Of a stretch of DNA of 31,770 bases, positions 16,061 to 23,781 are shown piece by piece. The DNA is from Alphaproteobacteria bacterium (lineage in GTDB: Bacteria > Pseudomonadota > Alphaproteobacteria > UBA3830), in NCBI GenBank assembly GCA_025998735.1, contig BNWJ01000006.1:1-31770 (forward strand), in the 5' to 3' direction. The notes beneath the pieces are model-generated. The model did no database searches. It worked only from the letters and a program-made list of their open reading frames with translations, and was not told the origin of the DNA. The position numbers were made by a program, and so were the translations under genes. The first letter of the stretch is position 1, and the number at the start of each line of letters is the position of its first letter.

Positions 16061-16144
16061 CGCAAGAATAAGTTTGGTGAGTTATCGATGGGGGTTTTGC
16101 AGTTCCACGTTTCAAAACAAAAAACCGCTCAGGTTATTCTTGCG
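16061..16144. repeat. MITE-like ~85-bp segment with perfect 11-bp inverted ends
   Basis: CGCAAGAATAA at 16061-16071 is the exact reverse complement of 16134-16144, with 62 bp between. Weaker similarity continues a few bases outward (14 of 18). It occupies most of the Rpn-ftsQ intergenic space. The same core, with one mismatch, appears left of the Rpn gene at 14959-14969. It could be a small non-autonomous element or a long-loop RNA hairpin. Confidence 0.45.
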
Positions 16145-16169
16145 CTGATCCTAGAGGTGAAGTACAGCT

Positions 16170-16985
16170 GTGCTGGAAAGAGAGAAAGATAATAAAACTA
16201 AGTTTGTTGCAAGAGCAAAGATGCCTAATTCTCTGAGGTTACACTATCTTTTTGCTCCTTTCAGAAGCAATCTGCTTTTATGCGTTTTATTTTTCGGATC
16301 CATATTCTATTTGTCTTATTTTTGCTCAGATAAGCTCCTCAACTATAAAAGCGATAGATTTAGCGTAAAAAAAATAGAGTTCGATGGAAACGACAGAGTT
16401 TCTGATATTCTTCTGCTAAAAGCATCTGGATTACGCTACATGAACAATATTTTTTCTGTACCAATAGAAGATGTAAAAAAGAAGCTGAAAAATGTTTCCT
16501 GGATACGTTCTGCGGTGGTTCACAGAAAACTTCCGAACAGAATATGCGTAAGAGTTTCCGAAAGAATACCAATCGCCATTTTTCAGTCGAAATATAAGCT
16601 GTACTTGGTGGACGCAGACGGCATAGTTCTCGAGTGCGATGGCATAGGCAACTTCGAAAATCTTCCGATAGTTGTGGGAGATGGAGCAGAAAAAGAGGCG
16701 ACCCACCTGCTGTATTGTTTGGATCAGTTTCCAAAGCTAAGAAAACAACTGGTGGTCGCCATCCGTTTAGGTAAAAGGCGATGGAACATAAAAATCAACA
16801 AAGGAATAACGGTAAAACTTCCGGAGAAGGGAATAATGCAGGCTTTCGGTATTTTGGATGAAATATCCGACAGCAACGGTTTTTTCAATGATAATATTCT
16901 ATCAATAGATTTGAGAATGCTTGACAGAGTCATCATTAGTCATAAAAATAATGCTGAAAATTTGTCGCAGGATAGTAAAATATGA
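16170..16985 (+). CDS. ftsQ: Cell division protein FtsQ
   Basis: Bitopic inner-membrane protein linking early and late divisome parts. A basic cytoplasmic N-terminus of about 32 residues is followed by a membrane helix (33-52, SNLLLCVLFFGSIFYLSYFC). The POTRA domain is about 64-135 (FSVKKIEFDGNDRVSDILLLKASGL...NVSWIRSAVVHRKLPNRICVRVSERIPIAIF). The FtsQ domain follows (YLVDADGIVLECDGIGNFENLPIVVGDGA). Length is 271 aa. The start is GTG at 16170 with GAGGTGA about 10 nt upstream; ATG at 16221 would still keep the helix and is an alternative. ftsA overlaps its end by 4 nt. Separation from ddl by the Rpn gene means it may need its own promoter. Confidence 0.92.
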   Translation: MLEREKDNKTKFVARAKMPNSLRLHYLFAPFRSNLLLCVLFFGSIFYLSYFCSDKLLNYKSDRFSVKKIEFDGNDRVSDILLLKASGLRYMNNIFSVPIEDVKKKLKNVSWIRSAVVHRKLPNRICVRVSERIPIAIFQSKYKLYLVDADGIVLECDGIGNFENLPIVVGDGAEKEATHLLYCLDQFPKLRKQLVVAIRLGKRRWNIKINKGITVKLPEKGIMQAFGILDEISDSNGFFNDNILSIDLRMLDRVIISHKNNAENLSQDSKI

Positions 16986-18223
16986 AAACAAGCAATGTCG
17001 TTACCGTTTTAGATATTGGGAGCACCAAGGTATGCTGTTGCATAGCTAGTGTCTCGGCAAGCGGTCGCGTCAGCATTCTTGGCGCCGGCTATTGCGTATG
17101 TTTCGGTGTGAAGTCCGGAGTCATAACAGACATGGAATCCGTTGGCAGATCCATAGTAAAAGCCATTGAAATGGCGGAAAAAGAGTCCAAAATCAGCGTA
17201 AAGTCGGTATATGTTAGTATCTTCGGTCGGAATGTTAAATCAAAAATAGTGAGCGCATCGGCAAATATAGGCGGAAGAATCGTTAGAAACGAAGATATCA
17301 TTAATATACTTTCATTTCGTGACCATGAAGATGAATCCACCGAAGTAGTACACGCAATTCCCATAATGTATAGTATAGATTCTCTGGGATGCATTAAAGA
17401 TCCATTGGGAATGATGGCGAACAATCTGACCGTTAGCATAAACTTTATGACCGTCTCGAAAATACAGCTAAGTAACCTACTGTTGTGCATCTCCAAGTGT
17501 CATCTGGAGCCAATAGGCGTAGTTGCGTCCAGTTATGCCTGTGGATTGTACTGTTCGGAAGATGAAAATGATATACCAGTCAGTCAACTGGTAATTGATT
17601 TCGGTGGAGAGACTACATCTCTGGCATTCATCTACAGCGGTGTTTTCTGCGGATCCGAAATAATTCCAATCGGTGGTAAGCATATTACGAAAGACATAGC
17701 CTATGGTCTGAATATATCGACTGTCAGTGCAGAACGTCTGAAAACTCTGTACGGAGCTGCTTTTGTGTCCATAGAAGATGCACGTGATATGGTGTTGGCG
17801 CCGGTTCTTGAGGATGATAATGTCATAGATATGCAGCAAATTCCCAAGAGCACACTAAATAGTATAATTCAGCCCAGAGTCGAGGAAATTCTGCTGTCAA
17901 TCAAGCAGAAGATAGAAAATTCCGTATTCAAAAACGATTTTAAAAATAGTTTCGTGATAATTACAGGAGGTGGAAGTCAACTTACGAGCATAGGTGATTT
18001 GGCCGCAGAAATGTTAAATAAAAATGTACGCCTAAAGAAAATGAATAATACTTATGGGGAATCAGCTCTACAATTGGGAAATGATTTCTCTGTTGCTCTG
18101 GGGATGCTAAAATTTGTCCAACTGAACGAAGGTACTCCTGGTAAAAACAAGTTGTTTGCTGAGAAAAAAGAGAACGTCAGCTTCCTTCGAAAGGCACTGA
18201 TTTGGATCGAAAATAATTTGTAA
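16982..18223 (+). CDS. ftsA: Cell division protein FtsA
   Basis: Actin-like ATPase that tethers FtsZ to the membrane. The phosphate-1 loop is VLDIGSTKVCCCIA (residues 9-22), the SHS2 (1C) domain contains VKSVYVSIFGRNVKS and HAIPIMYSIDS, phosphate-2 is QLVIDFGGETTSLAF, and the adenosine motif is FVIITGGGSQLTSIGDLA. The C-terminal FLRKALIWIENNL is the amphipathic membrane-targeting helix. Length of 413 aa is standard. The ATG overlaps the ftsQ stop by 4 nt (ATGA). Confidence 0.95.
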   Translation: MKTSNVVTVLDIGSTKVCCCIASVSASGRVSILGAGYCVCFGVKSGVITDMESVGRSIVKAIEMAEKESKISVKSVYVSIFGRNVKSKIVSASANIGGRIVRNEDIINILSFRDHEDESTEVVHAIPIMYSIDSLGCIKDPLGMMANNLTVSINFMTVSKIQLSNLLLCISKCHLEPIGVVASSYACGLYCSEDENDIPVSQLVIDFGGETTSLAFIYSGVFCGSEIIPIGGKHITKDIAYGLNISTVSAERLKTLYGAAFVSIEDARDMVLAPVLEDDNVIDMQQIPKSTLNSIIQPRVEEILLSIKQKIENSVFKNDFKNSFVIITGGGSQLTSIGDLAAEMLNKNVRLKKMNNTYGESALQLGNDFSVALGMLKFVQLNEGTPGKNKLFAEKKENVSFLRKALIWIENNL

Positions 18224-18243
18224 AAAAAACGCTGTCACTGTAG

Positions 18244-18249
18244 TATACT
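18244..18249 (+). promoter_or_regulatory. Candidate -10 element upstream of ftsZ
   Basis: TATACT at 18244-18249 is a good -10 but I see no matching -35 at normal spacing (TTGTAA at 18218 is 20 bp away). The 99-bp ftsA-ftsZ gap is large enough for an ftsZ promoter. Confidence 0.25.
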
Positions 18250-18322
18250 GATGATAATTACGGTACACTAGTCAGGCTTTTTATATGTCGATAGTTCATT
18301 GTGCTGAAGGAGAGTTTGTGAT

Positions 18323-19699
18323 ATGGCAACAGTTGTTGAAGCAGTTAGTGGCGAAAACAAGACGAAGCAGGGGGATTTTTTCAAGGAAGATGCTCCTGGG
18401 ATTGAGTCGCTAAAGCCGAAGATAACAGTATTCGGTGTTGGTGGTGCCGGAGGAAATGCTGTAAATAACATGATAAAATCGTGCCTAGAAGGTGTGGAGT
18501 TCGTTGTTGCCAATACAGATGCACAAGCTTTACTACAATCCATGTGCGAAAGACGCATCCAACTGGGACTGGAAATAACCAGTGGATTGGGAGCTGGGGC
18601 AAGACCAGATGTGGGAAGAGCCGCTGCGGAAGAAGCTGTTGAAGAAATTAATGCGTACATGAAAAACAGCAATATGGTATTCATTACGGCCGGCATGGGT
18701 GGCGGAACCGGAACCGGAGCAGCTCCGGTCATAGCGAGATTGGCCAAGGAGCAGGGAGTGCTCACCATTGGCGTTATCACTAAACCGTTTCACTTCGAGG
18801 GAACAAATCGCATGCGTACCGCTGAACGGGGCATAGACGATTTGCAGCAGTTTGTAGATACTCTCATAGTCATTCCTAACCAGAATTTATTCAGAGTTGC
18901 CAACGAAAAGACAACTTTTGCTGACGCTTTTAAGATGGCAGATGATGTCCTTCGCTCTGGTGTTCAGGGCGTTACCGATCTTATGGTTATGCCTGGTCTT
19001 ATTAACCTGGACTTTGCCGATATTAGGACCGTCATGAGCGAAATGGGCAAGGCCATGATGGGAACCGGAGATGCAGAGGGAGATAGAAGGGCCATAGAAG
19101 CCGCCGAAGCAGCCATATCGAATCCTCTGTTGGATGACGTTTCCATGAAGGGCGCAAGGGGCATCTTGATAAACATTACTGGTGGATATGATCTAACTCT
19201 CTATGAAGTAGATGAAGCTGCCAATAGAATTAGAGAAGAAGTCGATCCGGAAGCGAGAATCATATTTGGATCCACATTCAGTGAGAAAATGAATGGCCGC
19301 ATGAGAGTGTCCGTCGTTGCCACCGGAATAGACGCGATTTCCGTCCAGCAGAAAAAGCAAGCACTTGAAGAAATGGCCGCCGTGAAGATCATTAAAAAAG
19401 AAACAACTGCTCCATTTGAAACTGACATTAGACCAATTCAACAACAGGAAGCGCAGTCTGTTTCCGATCAATCGGAAAGGAATACTCCGACATTTGGAGT
19501 GGTAAAGAACGTATCAGTGGAAAATATAAATAACGATGCTCAGCGGAAGAAATCGCCATCGTTATTCGAAAGACTAACTGGAATGAAGCGGTTTTCTGTC
19601 GTTAAAAAAGAAGAGAACGTTGTCCAACCAACAAAGCCACAGCAAAGGACTCAGGAAGATGATATGGAAATTCCCGCCTTTCTGAGAAGAAATTCATGA
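18323..19699 (+). CDS. ftsZ: Cell division GTPase FtsZ
   Basis: Tubulin homologue forming the Z-ring. The early loop is [15 protein letters not shown], the tubulin signature is [10 protein letters not shown] (residues 126-135), and the T7 synergy region ending [11 protein letters not shown] carries the catalytic Asp. A flexible linker follows from about residue 340, and the C-terminal [11 protein letters not shown] is the alphaproteobacterial FtsA/ZipA-binding peptide. Length is 458 aa. The ATG at 18323 has AAGGAG about 10 nt upstream. Third gene of the ftsQAZ run; lpxC, its common alphaproteobacterial neighbour, is not here. Confidence 0.98.
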   Translation: MATVVEAVSGENKTKQGDFFKEDAPGIESLKPKITVFGVGGAGGNAVNNMIKSCLEGVEFVVANTDAQALLQSMCERRIQLGLEITSGLGAGARPDVGRAAAEEAVEEINAYMKNSNMVFITAGMGGGTGTGAAPVIARLAKEQGVLTIGVITKPFHFEGTNRMRTAERGIDDLQQFVDTLIVIPNQNLFRVANEKTTFADAFKMADDVLRSGVQGVTDLMVMPGLINLDFADIRTVMSEMGKAMMGTGDAEGDRRAIEAAEAAISNPLLDDVSMKGARGILINITGGYDLTLYEVDEAANRIREEVDPEARIIFGSTFSEKMNGRMRVSVVATGIDAISVQQKKQALEEMAAVKIIKKETTAPFETDIRPIQQQEAQSVSDQSERNTPTFGVVKNVSVENINNDAQRKKSPSLFERLTGMKRFSVVKKEENVVQPTKPQQRTQEDDMEIPAFLRRNS

Positions 19700-19703
19700 T
19701 ATT

Positions 19704-19739
19704 AAAGTGCAAACCAAAAGTAGTATTTTTGTGCTTTTT
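19704..19739 (+). terminator. Probable terminator after ftsZ
   Basis: AAAGTGCAAA (19704-19713) can pair with TTTGTGCTTT (19728-19737) over 10 positions, two of them G-U, with a 14-nt loop and a T-run at the 3' side. It sits directly after the ftsZ stop. The stem is A/T rich, so strength is uncertain. Confidence 0.45.
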
Positions 19740-19866
19740 CTGAATTCCTGCGGGCCAACGTCGCTAGTGTTTCCACATGACAATAATCTCCTTCCTTTTC
19801 CAGTCAACTAAATGCCCCCCGGATGCTATGTTGATGGTGTCTGCAATTCAAAGCCAGTAATTTTGC

Positions 19867-19896
19867 AAAAAACCACATGGTGCGCAAAATAAAGCA
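19867..19896 (-). terminator. Possible terminator region after accD
   Basis: On the minus strand past the accD stop, a small ACC/GGT stem is followed by six T, and a 7-bp outer pair (ATTTTGC/GCAAAAT) surrounds it. The geometry is poor, so this is a weak call. Confidence 0.22.
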
Positions 19897-19906
19897 CGCA
19901 AGCATT

Positions 19907-20755
19907 TTATTTCTTATGAGTAAGAATACCAAGTATTTTGGCAATGTTATCCTTCAGATCTTTTCTATGAACAACCATATCCACCATTCCGTGATTAAAA
20001 AGGTATTCGGACAGTTGGAAACCATCCGGCAATTTTTCCCGAATTGTACCTTCAATCACTCGGGGGCCAGTAAATGCCACAAGTGCTTCCGGTTCTGCGA
20101 TGTGTATGTCTCCCAGCATGGCAAATGAAGCAGATACACCTCCGGTTGTGGGATTCGTCAGAAGAACTATGTATGGCAGTCCGGATTCTTTCACTTTGTT
20201 TACGGCGACTACCGTTCTTGGCATTTGCATCAGAGAGAATATTCCTTCTTGCATTCGTGCACCACCGGAACAGGGAACCACAAGAAATGAATATCCTTTG
20301 GAAATGGCATACTCTGCTGCAGCGATGAACGCCTCCCCCACAGATGTCCCCATCGATCCCCCCATGAACTCAAAGGAAAACACAATGGCGACTGTCTTAT
20401 GGCCTCCGATTTTTCCGTATCCAACAACGGCAGCCTCGTTTTTACCATCGGATTCCCGCGCGGCTTTCAATCGATCGGAATATCTTTTTGTGTCCTTAAA
20501 CTTTAGTGGATCAGACACGCAATGATTGTATGGAATCTTTGCGAATTCTCCGTCGTCAAAGAGGCAGGCTATGCGCTCATCCACACCAATCTTCATGTGG
20601 TAGTCGCAGTGTGGACAAACTCTTAGGTTGGAACACAATTCTTTGCGAAACACCATCTGCTCACATTTTGGGCATTTCTCCCAGAGATTATCCGGCACTT
20701 CATTGCCGACCAGAGCTCTAATCTTTGGCCTTACGAAATTAGTGAGCCAATTCAT
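19907..20755 (-). CDS. accD: Acetyl-CoA carboxylase carboxyltransferase subunit beta
   Basis: With AccA it transfers CO2 from carboxybiotin to acetyl-CoA, making malonyl-CoA for fatty-acid synthesis. The zinc ribbon is Cys28, Cys31, Cys47, Cys50 (CPKC...CPHC). The crotonase-fold core shows FEFMGGSMGTSVGEAF, VVPCSGGARMQEG, LLTNPTTGGVSASFAMLGDIHIAEPEALVAFTGPRVIEGTIREKLPDGFQ. Length of 282 aa is typical. It begins 11 bp after the ihfB stop and should be co-transcribed with it; AccD more often neighbours trpA/folC in alphaproteobacteria. Confidence 0.96.
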   Translation of the reverse strand: MNWLTNFVRPKIRALVGNEVPDNLWEKCPKCEQMVFRKELCSNLRVCPHCDYHMKIGVDERIACLFDDGEFAKIPYNHCVSDPLKFKDTKRYSDRLKAARESDGKNEAAVVGYGKIGGHKTVAIVFSFEFMGGSMGTSVGEAFIAAAEYAISKGYSFLVVPCSGGARMQEGIFSLMQMPRTVVAVNKVKESGLPYIVLLTNPTTGGVSASFAMLGDIHIAEPEALVAFTGPRVIEGTIREKLPDGFQLSEYLFNHGMVDMVVHRKDLKDNIAKILGILTHKK

Positions 20756-20766
20756 TTTATGATATC

Positions 20767-21072
20767 CTACTTGTAATCGTCTTCCGACACGGCTTCTCCA
20801 TTTATCATTTCCTTAAGATGTTTTCCAACCTTAAAAAACGGAACTTTCTTTGATTCTACACGTACTTTTTCGCCGGTTCTTGGGTTTCGCCCAATGGATT
20901 CGCCTCTGGTACGTACTGAAAAAGCTCCAAATCCTCGAAGCTCAACGCGCCTGCCATCCCTCAACGCATCAACGATCTCCTCGATTATGATGGAAATCAC
21001 TTTTTCAACGTTCTTAAGATTCATATATGGGTAAATTTCCGAAATTTTTTCTATCAAATCTGACTTAGTCAT
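20767..21072 (-). CDS. ihfB: Integration host factor subunit beta
   Basis: DNA-bending nucleoid protein of the HU/IHF family, acting as a dimer with IhfA. TKSDLIEKIS at the start, VELRGFGAFSVRTRGESIGRNPRTGEKVRVESKKVPFFKVGKHLKE across the beta-arm and C-terminal helix, and 101-aa length favour IhfB over HU. A strong AGAGGAG precedes the ATG. A TTGTAC-18-TATAAT promoter lies upstream. IHF is a usual partner of sigma-54 promoters, and rpoN is in the same window. Confidence 0.92.
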   Translation of the reverse strand: MTKSDLIEKISEIYPYMNLKNVEKVISIIIEEIVDALRDGRRVELRGFGAFSVRTRGESIGRNPRTGEKVRVESKKVPFFKVGKHLKEMINGEAVSEDDYK

Positions 21073-21110
21073 AAATCTCCTCTAGTGGTCTATGCATTTC
21101 ACGCTAAAGT

Positions 21111-21140
21111 ATTATATAAATAAACTCATGGAAAGTACAA
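21111..21140 (-). promoter_or_regulatory. Sigma70-type promoter of ihfB-accD
   Basis: On the minus strand, TTGTAC (21140-21135), an 18-bp spacer and a perfect TATAAT (21116-21111). It overlaps the beginning of the divergent methyltransferase gene, so the two transcription units share this DNA. Confidence 0.55.
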
Positions 21141-21838
21141 ATGTATCTTTGCTAAATATTTTTTACGAAACTGAGTCAGGTAGCAATAGACTTGAAGCAG
21201 ATCTGATTCGTGTGATCAATAATTCGATAGAAAACAAAAAGTCCAAAACGTTGGCTTTGGGATTTTGCGGAAATTTCCTGGAATCTATATGTTTAAACGA
21301 ATTGTACTATGCAATTCCACGAAATTATCCAATGATCCGCTGGCCGAACATTCGTCCATTTAAAACTGTGGCAGTGGACGAAACATCACTTCCATTTCTG
21401 CCAAACACATGGGATTGTATTATCGCGATTCATTTCGTTGAATTTTCTTCCAGCAATCGCAAGTTCATAACAGAAGCTTTTCGCACTTTGAAAACCGGAG
21501 GAAAATTAATCGTGATTTCTCTCAATAAAAAGAACGCAAATGTATTAAAGAAAAACGCAAAAATAATGAAAAGAGTAAAATACAATATACAAGATATAAT
21601 TCCCATGATAACGGAGGAACATTTTTCGATGACGAATATTCTTGGCATAAACGAGCATTTCAGATTCTGGCCATATAACTTCAGCTATAATCTCAATTGG
21701 TATGGAGAAATGTTGATTGACAGCTTTCCGCTTTTGTCCGATGTTGTTATGATGATCGCGGAAAAAGGTGGAGAATCTCCGGAACGTGTTATGTCTCTTG
21801 ATCCAAAGGTAGTTGCACCACAGGCGTTTTATGATTAA
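21128..21838 (+). CDS. Class I SAM-dependent methyltransferase of unknown substrate
   Basis: Compact Rossmann-type methyltransferase, 236 aa. TLALGFCGNFLESI replaces the usual glycine-rich motif I, VAVDETSLPFLPNTWDCIIAIHFVEF matches the DxxxLPFxxxSFDxVxxxHxLE segment of Methyltransf_11, and TLKTGGKLIVISLN is the post-II strand. An N-terminus like VSLLNIFYETESGSNRL resembles the alphaproteobacterial family that begins VxDLRxFYxTPLG, which supports the ATG at 21128 over 21092. There is no clear ribosome-binding site. Motif I is eroded, so cofactor binding should not be taken for granted. It is divergent from ihfB. Confidence 0.72.
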   Translation: MESTNVSLLNIFYETESGSNRLEADLIRVINNSIENKKSKTLALGFCGNFLESICLNELYYAIPRNYPMIRWPNIRPFKTVAVDETSLPFLPNTWDCIIAIHFVEFSSSNRKFITEAFRTLKTGGKLIVISLNKKNANVLKKNAKIMKRVKYNIQDIIPMITEEHFSMTNILGINEHFRFWPYNFSYNLNWYGEMLIDSFPLLSDVVMMIAEKGGESPERVMSLDPKVVAPQAFYD

Positions 21839-21908
21839 TGCATGCGCGACACATACCAACTTAGATGGCCATATATTTTCGATTTGATTTTGTATAAAGA
21901 AAAGTAAA

Positions 21909-22619
21909 ATGACTGAATTACTGAGTTTATCGACGTTAGTCGTTTGTTTCATAAGCATTTTGATTGCTGTCAGATTTTTTGGCCGCGAGGGACTTTATGC
22001 ATATTCGACGGTTGCCGTTATAATATCAAATATACAAGTGCTTAAACTCACGAAATATACACTGATTGACGATCCGGTAGCATTGGGAACGGTGGTGTTT
22101 TCCACAACTTTTGCGGTGGATAACATATTGAATGAATATTTTGGAGAAAATTCCGCCAAAAAAGGAGTTTGGATTAGCTTTTTCGGCTATTTACTATTTG
22201 TGGTTGCGATGAAGATCGCGTTGCTGCATCCGGAAATTAGCAGTTCGGAATGTGTCAATATGCATAACGAAATGAAAATGCTATTTTCTCCAACGATTGT
22301 ACTGTTTGTATCAAGTTTGCTTTCGTTTGTTGTGAGTCAATTCGCTGATATCTTTATATTTTCTACTCTAAAAAAAATCTTCAAAAATAGATCTGTATCG
22401 TGTAGATCGCTGATCTCAATGGCGCTGTCAACTTTTGTGGACAATTGCGTTTTTTCTTTGCTCGCCTGGGTTGTGTTGGCGGAAAATCCCATATCGCTAT
22501 CATCTCTCTGGACCACATATATTTTCGTCACCTACTTTATCAGATTAATTGTTGCGGCACTGTGTGTTCCTCTAGTAAGATTGTCCGGGGTTTTTGTGAA
22601 AGCAGATAATGTACAATAA
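21909..22619 (+). CDS. yhhQ: Queuosine precursor transporter, YhhQ/QPTR family
   Basis: Inner-membrane protein of 236 aa with about six hydrophobic helices. The diagnostic segment is VVFSTTFAVDNILNEYFGENSAKKGVWISF, and FADIFIFSTLKK plus STFVDNCVFSLLAW are also family-like. Members import preQ0, preQ1 or queuine for salvage. The last 11 nt overlap tgt, whose product inserts such bases into tRNA, making the functional pairing strong. Which base is imported cannot be read from the sequence. Confidence 0.88.
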   Translation: MTELLSLSTLVVCFISILIAVRFFGREGLYAYSTVAVIISNIQVLKLTKYTLIDDPVALGTVVFSTTFAVDNILNEYFGENSAKKGVWISFFGYLLFVVAMKIALLHPEISSSECVNMHNEMKMLFSPTIVLFVSSLLSFVVSQFADIFIFSTLKKIFKNRSVSCRSLISMALSTFVDNCVFSLLAWVVLAENPISLSSLWTTYIFVTYFIRLIVAALCVPLVRLSGVFVKADNVQ

Positions 22620-23781
22620 TTTTGAATTCAGTGTAATTTTTTCATGTGGCGAACACAGGAGGGGCGTTGTAACTACTCCGCACGGTGTCGTGGAAACTCC
22701 GGCTTTTATTTTTTGTGGCACAAAAGCAAGTGTGAAGGGGATTTCGCCACATCAACTTCGCGAAACCAAAACCTCAATTATACTATCAAATACATATCAT
22801 TTATTTTCGCATCCGGGATCGGAGTACATAAAAAATCGCGGAGGATTGCATAAATTCATGGGATGGGACGGTCCGATGTTCACAGATTCCGGCGGATTTC
22901 AAATATTCAGTCTTGGACATGGATCGGTGGCAGATGAAATAAAAGGACGCAGATCCGGTCAGTCGATGCTGTCGTCCATCGACGACAATGGCGCGACTTT
23001 TAAATCCTACTGGGACGGAAGTATGCAGCTACTCACTCCGGAAAAATCCATACAGGTGCAGCAAGATCTAGGCGCCGATCTAATTGTCGCTTTCGACGAA
23101 TGTACGCCGTTTCACAGCGATAAAGCATACACAGAACAATCCATGGAGCGATCACATCGATGGGAAAAAAGATCGCTGGATGAATTTATTCGGGGAGACG
23201 ATGGATCGCAGGCGATGTATGGCATAATTCAGGGAGGAGTTCACGCGGATCTACGAAAACGCAGCGCCGAATTTGTAAGTAGTCAGCCGTTTTTTGCAAC
23301 GGCCATTGGCGGAACTCTAGGATCGCATAAATCGCAAATGATGGAAGTTGTGGAAATGGCAATGAATGGATTGGACAAATCCAGACCAATACATCTTCTG
23401 GGCATCGGAGGAATATCGGACATTTTCAATGGAATCGCACTTGGCATCGACACATTCGATTGCGTGCATCCGACAAGAATCGCGAGACACGGTGGCGCAT
23501 TGGTAAAAGCAAAATATCGAGATTCCGCAAGCAGAGAGCACATAAATCTAAAACGTTCCCAATACAAAGATGATGATTCTCCCATAGAGCCGGATTGCGA
23601 TTGTCCGAGCTGCAGAATTTTTTCGAGAGCGTATTTGCACTATCTGCTGAAGGCTAATGAGCTGCTCGCTTTGCAGGCGATCGCGGTTCACAATATTCGC
23701 TTTATGAATCGACTCATGAGCGCCATAAGATTCTCCCTAGAAAACCAGCGCGTAGCGGAAGAAAGGAGCATATGGTGCTGA
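22609..23781 (+). CDS. tgt: tRNA-guanine(34) transglycosylase with altered base-pocket loop
   Basis: Replaces G34 of GUN-anticodon tRNAs with a queuosine precursor. Seen are TPHGVVETPAF, Asp93 in TDSGGFQIF, FDECTPF, YGIIQGG, GIDTFDCVHPTR (from residue 280, with the nucleophile Asp) and the zinc ligands CDCPSC with a later His. Length is 390 aa. The bacterial GGLAVGE base-recognition loop is GGTLGSH (residues 234-240): the Val that limits the pocket in bacterial enzymes is Gly, as in eukaryotic queuine-using TGT, while the FDECTP Cys is kept. The 5' end overlaps yhhQ and the 3' end overlaps tamA by 10 nt. Confidence 0.95.
   Translation: MYNNFEFSVIFSCGEHRRGVVTTPHGVVETPAFIFCGTKASVKGISPHQLRETKTSIILSNTYHLFSHPGSEYIKNRGGLHKFMGWDGPMFTDSGGFQIFSLGHGSVADEIKGRRSGQSMLSSIDDNGATFKSYWDGSMQLLTPEKSIQVQQDLGADLIVAFDECTPFHSDKAYTEQSMERSHRWEKRSLDEFIRGDDGSQAMYGIIQGGVHADLRKRSAEFVSSQPFFATAIGGTLGSHKSQMMEVVEMAMNGLDKSRPIHLLGIGGISDIFNGIALGIDTFDCVHPTRIARHGGALVKAKYRDSASREHINLKRSQYKDDDSPIEPDCDCPSCRIFSRAYLHYLLKANELLALQAIAVHNIRFMNRLMSAIRFSLENQRVAEERSIWC

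Noticed and set aside
21809..21829. 21-bp near match (2 mismatches) between the end of the methyltransferase gene and the sequence after glmS (3441-3461)
   Set aside because: The methyltransferase copy is in-frame coding sequence and a single match of this length is not improbable in 32 kb, so I do not call it a repeat family.
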